DNA of 23,871 nucleotides. It comes from VGBK01 sp964354255. Its GTDB lineage: Bacteria; Actinomycetota; Acidimicrobiia; Spongiisociales; UBA11373. The stretch spans positions 1 to 23,871 of the forward strand of contig CAYGYX010000031.1 in assembly GCA_964354255.1 (NCBI GenBank). Direction: 5' to 3'. Positions 20,650-23,871 of this stretch are shown here, piece by piece; within the stretch, counting starts at the first letter, position 1, and each line of letters opens with the position of its first letter. The position numbers and the translations under genes are program-made. The notes under the pieces are model-generated. The model ran no database searches. It worked only from the letters and a program-made list of their open reading frames with translations, and was not told where the DNA came from.

Positions 20650-20657
20650 GGCTCTGG

Positions 20658-21158
20658 CTAGCCGAGCAGGCAGCTCATGACGACGGCCATCAGCTCCTCG
20701 CTGGAGGCGACGTCCTCGCCGCGGATCTGCGCCAGGAACAGCGTCTTGAGCACGTCGTCGTCCAACCCCTCGGCCACGCAGTTGGCCTGGTCCTCGCTCA
20801 GGCCGGCGGCAGCCATCTGCTCCCTCATCATCGCGGGGAAGTCGATACAGCCGAGGGCCAGGTCGGCCACGGTCTCCTGCTCCGCCTCGGTCATGTCGGC
20901 AAAACCGGCCTCCACACCTGCGCCGGTGTCCAGCGCGTTGATGCGCTCCAGCCCCAGCTCTCCCACGATGCCCTCGGAGAAGCAGGCGGCCGCTTCCTCA
21001 TCGGCGAACGGGTTCTCGGCGCTCGTGTCGGCGGTCAGTTCGGCGGCGATCTCGTCGGCCTTGGCCTGCTCCTCGGCGGAGAGGCCACCACCGCCACCGC
21101 CGCAGGCCGGCAGCACCATGACCAGAACCACCAGTACCAGGCCCATCTTCTTGAGCAT
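20658..21158 (-). CDS. Small lipoprotein with four extra cysteines, unknown function
   Basis: A 166-residue predicted lipoprotein. The signal peptide (LKKMGLVLVVLVMVLPAC) ends in lipobox LPAC with Cys19, followed by six glycines as a spacer. The mature part is acidic and helical, with four further cysteines in contexts AACFSEG, LGCIDF, ANCVAEG and VMSCLLG. The repeated C..EG pattern suggests two helical repeats joined by disulfides outside the membrane. I do not recognise a named family. ATG 21158 is set by GGAGG 5-6 bases upstream. It is divergent from the ABC operon across a ~160-base gap that holds the promoters of both, and it ends in two hairpins. Confidence 0.82.
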   Translation of the reverse strand: MLKKMGLVLVVLVMVLPACGGGGGGLSAEEQAKADEIAAELTADTSAENPFADEEAAACFSEGIVGELGLERINALDTGAGVEAGFADMTEAEQETVADLALGCIDFPAMMREQMAAAGLSEDQANCVAEGLDDDVLKTLFLAQIRGEDVASSEELMAVVMSCLLG

Positions 21159-21195
21159 TGATCCCTCCCAGTGTCCGGTTTGGACCGTCGCCCGC

Positions 21196-21201
21196 AGGCT
21201 A
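21196..21201 (-). promoter_or_regulatory. Possible -10 element (TAGCCT) for the Cys-containing lipoprotein gene
   Basis: TAGCCT on the minus strand lies 37 bases before the ATG, giving a leader long enough to include the GGAGG. The hexamer is identical to the one before YjbQ paralogue 2. Confidence 0.35.
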
Positions 21202-21285
21202 CACCCCTCGCGCCCCCAGGGCGGCTTGCCCCCGGGCCGGCCAGGCCGCCACCCGCGCTTCCGCACCGACCTAATTCAACATGCG

Positions 21286-21291
21286 TAGAAT
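21286..21291 (+). promoter_or_regulatory. -10 element (TAGAAT) for the ABC export operon
   Basis: TAGAAT is the best match to a TATAAT-type -10 in the window and lies 29 bases before the permease ATG, leaving a ~22-base leader with GGAGG. The surrounding 21265-21295 is locally AT-rich. No clear -35 was seen. Confidence 0.5.
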
Positions 21292-21320
21292 CACAGCGCC
21301 CAGCGACACAGGAGGGCCGC

Positions 21321-22373
21321 ATGAGAGCCATGGTCTTGAAGGAGTTCCGCCAGCTGCGTCGCGACCGCCGCACGCTGGCGCTGATGATCATGGTCCCCGT
21401 CCTGCTGCTGATCGTCTTCGGCTACGTCGCCCGCTTCGACATCCGCCAGATCCCCACCGCGGTGGTCGGGGCGCAGGCCGAGACGGTCGCCGCCCTCCTG
21501 CCCGAGCCCTTCGACGTGCAGATCGTCGACGCCGCCGGCGACCGGGCCACCGGCGAGGACCTGCTCCGCCGCTCCCGGGCGATCATCGCCGTGGTCGCCG
21601 AGCCTCCCCTCACCATCCTGGTGGACGGGAGCGAGTTGTTCGCCGCCCAGTCGGCCCGGGCCGCCCGCCTGGGCGCCATCTCCGACGTGCTGCCGGTGGA
21701 TGTCGAGTTCGAGGTCCTGTTCAACCCCGAGCTCTCCACGGCGGTGGTCATGGTGCCCGCCCTCATCGGCATGGTGCTCACCGCCATCGGCACGGTGATC
21801 ACCAGCCTGGGAGTGGTGCGGGAGCGCCAGGAGGGGACGCTGGAGCAACTCGCCGTCATGCCGCTGCGGCCCCGCGACGTGATCGTCGGCAAGATCGTCC
21901 CCTACTTCCTGGTGGGGGTGCTGGACATGGTGGTCATCACCGCCGCCGGCCTGCTGCTGTTCAACGTGCCCTTCCGCGGGTCCTGGCTCGTCTTCGCCGC
22001 CGGGGCCTTCATCTTCCTGCTGGCGGTGCTCGGCGTGGGGGTGCTCATCTCCACCCTGTCCCAGACCCAGGGGGAGGCGATCCAGCTGGCGATCATGACG
22101 ATGCTCCCCCAGATCATGCTCTCCGGGATGATCTTCCCGCTGACCTCGATGCCCTGGGGCGTCCGCTGGATCTCCTACCTGCTCCCCCTCACCTACTTCG
22201 TCCAGATCGTACGGGGCGTCTTCCTCAAGGGCACCCCCATCGACGCCCTGGGCGTGCCCTTCCTGGCCCTGATCCTGCTGGCGGCAGTGGTGCTCGGCCT
22301 GGCCGTGCTCCGCTTCCGGCGCGACCTGGCCCCCGCCGGGCGCCGGGCCGCCCGGGCCGAGGCGGCGTCATGA
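21321..22373 (+). CDS. ABC-2 type exporter permease (YbhS/YbhR-like)
   Basis: A 350-residue integral membrane subunit of an ABC-2 exporter. The N-terminus (MVLKEFRQLRRDRRTLALMIMVPVLLL) is the amphipathic segment plus first helix seen in YbhR/YbhS/YhhJ proteins. A ~130-residue extracytoplasmic domain follows (about 38-168), then five helices to residue ~325. The segment RERQEGTLEQLAVMPLRP (about 194-211) is the conserved coupling region that contacts the ATPases; SGMIFPLTSMPWGVRWISYLLPLTYFV (about 270-296) is also a family hallmark. The ATG at 21321 has GGAGG 5 bases upstream. The stop overlaps the next gene as ATGA. Only one permease is visible; a second could lie past the right edge, as in ybhFSR. 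The substrate is unknown. Confidence 0.92.
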   Translation: MRAMVLKEFRQLRRDRRTLALMIMVPVLLLIVFGYVARFDIRQIPTAVVGAQAETVAALLPEPFDVQIVDAAGDRATGEDLLRRSRAIIAVVAEPPLTILVDGSELFAAQSARAARLGAISDVLPVDVEFEVLFNPELSTAVVMVPALIGMVLTAIGTVITSLGVVRERQEGTLEQLAVMPLRPRDVIVGKIVPYFLVGVLDMVVITAAGLLLFNVPFRGSWLVFAAGAFIFLLAVLGVGVLISTLSQTQGEAIQLAIMTMLPQIMLSGMIFPLTSMPWGVRWISYLLPLTYFVQIVRGVFLKGTPIDALGVPFLALILLAAVVLGLAVLRFRRDLAPAGRRAARAEAAS

Positions 22374-23173
22374 CCTGGGGCGTGGCGGACCTCGTTGTCT
22401 CCTTCGGCCGCCGGGCCGCCCTCGACGGGGTGACCCTGGAAGTGCCCGCCGGGCAGGTGACCGCGGTGGTCGGCGGGGACGGCGCCGGCAAGACCACCCT
22501 CCTTCGCGTGCTGGCCGGCCTCCTGCTCCCTACCCGCGGCACCGCCCGCCTCCCGGAGCGGGAACGCAGGGGATACCTGCCGGCCCGGGCCGGGGGCTTC
22601 CGCGACCTCACCGTGGCGGAGAACCTGGAGTTCGTCACCTCCGTCTGCCGTTTGCCGGGCGCCGGGGCCCGGACCGCCGACCTGCTGGAGCGGACCGGGC
22701 TGGCCCCCTTTCACGGTCGCCTCGCCCGCGACCTTTCGGGTGGGATGCGCCAGAAGCTGGGGGTGATCATGGCCGTCCTCCCCGAGCCGGCCCTGCTCAT
22801 CCTCGACGAGCCCACCACCGGCATCGACCCGGTGAGCCGGTCCGACCTGTGGCGCCTCATCGCCCTAGCCGCCTCCCGCGGGGCGGCGGTGGCGGTGTCC
22901 TCGGCCTACCTGGACGAGGCGGAGCGCGCTTCCTGGGTGCTCGTGCTACACGAGGGGCGGCCGCTGCTCGCCGGGCCGCCCACCCGGGTGGTGGACTCAC
23001 TGCTCGGATCGGTGGTGGAGGTGGACGCCCCCACGGACCGCCGGCGCGCCTGGCGGCGAGGGCCACGATGGCGGGAGTGGCGGCCCGGCGGCGACCCGGC
23101 CGGCGTGGCCCCCGGCCTGGAGGACGTGGTGATCGTGGCCGCCCTGGCCGCGGCGGAGAGGGGGACGCCGTGA
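22370..23173 (+). CDS. ABC exporter ATPase, NBD1-type: good signature, altered Q- and H-loops
   Basis: A 267-residue ATP-binding subunit. Walker A is GGDGAGKTT (35-43), the signature LSGGM (122-126) is intact, Walker B is LLILDEP (142-148), and the D-loop is GID (151-153). The Q-loop reads GYLPAR with Ala72 where Gln is normal, and the switch region reads SSAYLDEAE with Ala179 where His is normal (compare TTHYMDEA in the next gene). This combination corresponds to the first ATPase half of YbhF-type fused proteins, as far as I recall that family. The ~50-residue C-terminal tail is Arg/Trp-rich. The ATG at 22370 overlaps the permease stop (ATGA), and the stop overlaps the next start (GTGA), indicating tight coupling. 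Confidence 0.92.
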   Translation: MTWGVADLVVSFGRRAALDGVTLEVPAGQVTAVVGGDGAGKTTLLRVLAGLLLPTRGTARLPERERRGYLPARAGGFRDLTVAENLEFVTSVCRLPGAGARTADLLERTGLAPFHGRLARDLSGGMRQKLGVIMAVLPEPALLILDEPTTGIDPVSRSDLWRLIALAASRGAAVAVSSAYLDEAERASWVLVLHEGRPLLAGPPTRVVDSLLGSVVEVDAPTDRRRAWRRGPRWREWRPGGDPAGVAPGLEDVVIVAALAAAERGTP

Positions 23174-23871
23174 GCGCCGTGGAAGTCCGCGCCGCCACCC
23201 GGCGGTTCGGGAGCTTCGTGGCCGTGGACGCCGTGGACCTCACCGTCGAAGCCGGCGAGGTGGTCGGGGTGCTGGGAGCCAACGGCGCGGGGAAGACGAC
23301 CTTGATGCGCCTGATCCTCGGACTGCTGCCCGTCAGCGCCGGGACCGTCCGGCTCTTCGGGCGCCCGCCATCGCGGGAGACGCGCCGGCGCATCGGCTAC
23401 GTGCCCCAGGGCCTGGGGCTGTACCGCGACCTCACCGCGGAGGAGAACCTGGCCTTCGCCGCCGCCGCCTTTGGGGTCGTCGCCCAGGCTCCCCCGCCCG
23501 GGGTGGGGGAGGCGACAGTCGGCCACCTGCCCCTCGGCCTGCAACGGCAGGTCGCCTTTGCCGCCGCCCTGCAGCACAGCCCGGAGCTACTGGTCCTCGA
23601 CGAGCCGACCTCCGGGGTGGCGCCCTTGACCCGCGCCCGGCTATGGGACCGCATCCGGGAGCAGGCCGTCGCGGGCACGGCCGTGCTGGTGACCACCCAC
23701 TACATGGACGAGGCCCGCCAGGCCGACCGCCTGGTGCTGATGTCCCGCGGCCGGGTGGTGGGCCGGGGGAGCGAGGCCGAGGTGGTCGGCGCCGCCCGGG
23801 CAGTGGTGGTGCGCGGCGGGGACTGGGCACAGGCCTTCTCCGCCCTGGAGGCAGCCGGGTTGGCCGCCTCC
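23170..23871 (+). CDS. ABC exporter ATPase, NBD2-type: altered signature and D-loop (3' end missing)
   Basis: The first 234 codons of an ABC ATPase; the frame is open to the window edge. Walker A LGANGAGKTT (35-44), the Q-loop GYVPQ (76-80), Walker B LLVLDEP (140-146) and switch His177 in TTHYMDEA are intact. The signature is LPLGLQR (120-126) instead of LSGGQ, and the D-loop is GVA (149-151) instead of GVD. The stretch between ENL and the signature is 25 residues versus 35 in NBD1, so the helical subdomain is shortened. LPLG at the signature recalls the second half of YbhF. The GTG at 23170 overlaps the previous stop as GTGA. Together with NBD1 it should make a heterodimer with one complete ATP site. 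Confidence 0.92.
   Translation, partial: MSAVEVRAATRRFGSFVAVDAVDLTVEAGEVVGVLGANGAGKTTLMRLILGLLPVSAGTVRLFGRPPSRETRRRIGYVPQGLGLYRDLTAEENLAFAAAAFGVVAQAPPPGVGEATVGHLPLGLQRQVAFAAALQHSPELLVLDEPTSGVAPLTRARLWDRIREQAVAGTAVLVTTHYMDEARQADRLVLMSRGRVVGRGSEAEVVGAARAVVVRGGDWAQAFSALEAAGLAAS

Overview
The window is about 70% GC, densely packed and almost free of mobile DNA. It looks like the chromosome of an actinobacterium. The evidence is the linked order metG-tatD-rsmA-ispE-tRNA-Gln-glmU-prs, a 27-codon gene matching the actinobacterial ribosomal protein bL37, an AbrB/MazE-type regulator, frequent GTG starts, and many start codons that lack a Shine-Dalgarno (SD) sequence but have a TAnnnT -10-like hexamer just upstream. 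I cannot name the genus.

Layout. 1-2.9 kb: the C-terminal two thirds of a K+-independent membrane pyrophosphatase (hppA) with a strong terminator, then two small membrane-protein genes on the minus strand. 2.9-5.0 kb: a YjbQ-family protein, a protein resembling an FtsH-type (M41) peptidase domain without its metal site, and a SagB-like nitroreductase on the plus strand, facing a second YjbQ paralogue. 5.0-8.0 kb: a translationally coupled AlgI/AlgJ-like pair (MBOAT acyltransferase plus SGNH acetyltransferase-like protein), predicted to O-acetylate an exported polymer. 8.1-14.5 kb: housekeeping genes on the minus strand (prs, glmU, tRNA-Gln, ispE, rsmA, tatD, metG). 14.6-16.9 kb: abrB-like regulator (+), then on the minus strand DUF192, ribbon-helix-helix antitoxin, VapC-like PIN toxin and rsmI, with tiny bL37 divergent from DUF192. 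17.0-21.2 kb: two tandem paralogous four-helix membrane proteins with polyproline C-termini, an HExxH lipoprotein, a CHAD protein and a Cys-containing lipoprotein, all minus. 21.3 kb to the end: an ABC-2 export operon (permease, NBD1, NBD2; NBD2 runs off the window) that looks like a YbhF-type exporter with its two ATPase halves on separate genes.

Working together. The housekeeping block covers translation (MetG, RsmA, RsmI, tRNA-Gln, bL37), isoprenoid precursors (IspE), UDP-GlcNAc (GlmU) and PRPP (Prs). Much of the rest is cell envelope: polymer acetylation, lipoproteins, small membrane proteins and an ABC exporter. No mobile element, CRISPR array or phage gene was seen. The most unusual points are the complementary loss of catalytic motifs in the two ABC ATPases, the PIN toxin frame without a normal start codon, the metal-site-less M41-like protein, the bL37 microgene, and the recurring short-leader promoter pattern.
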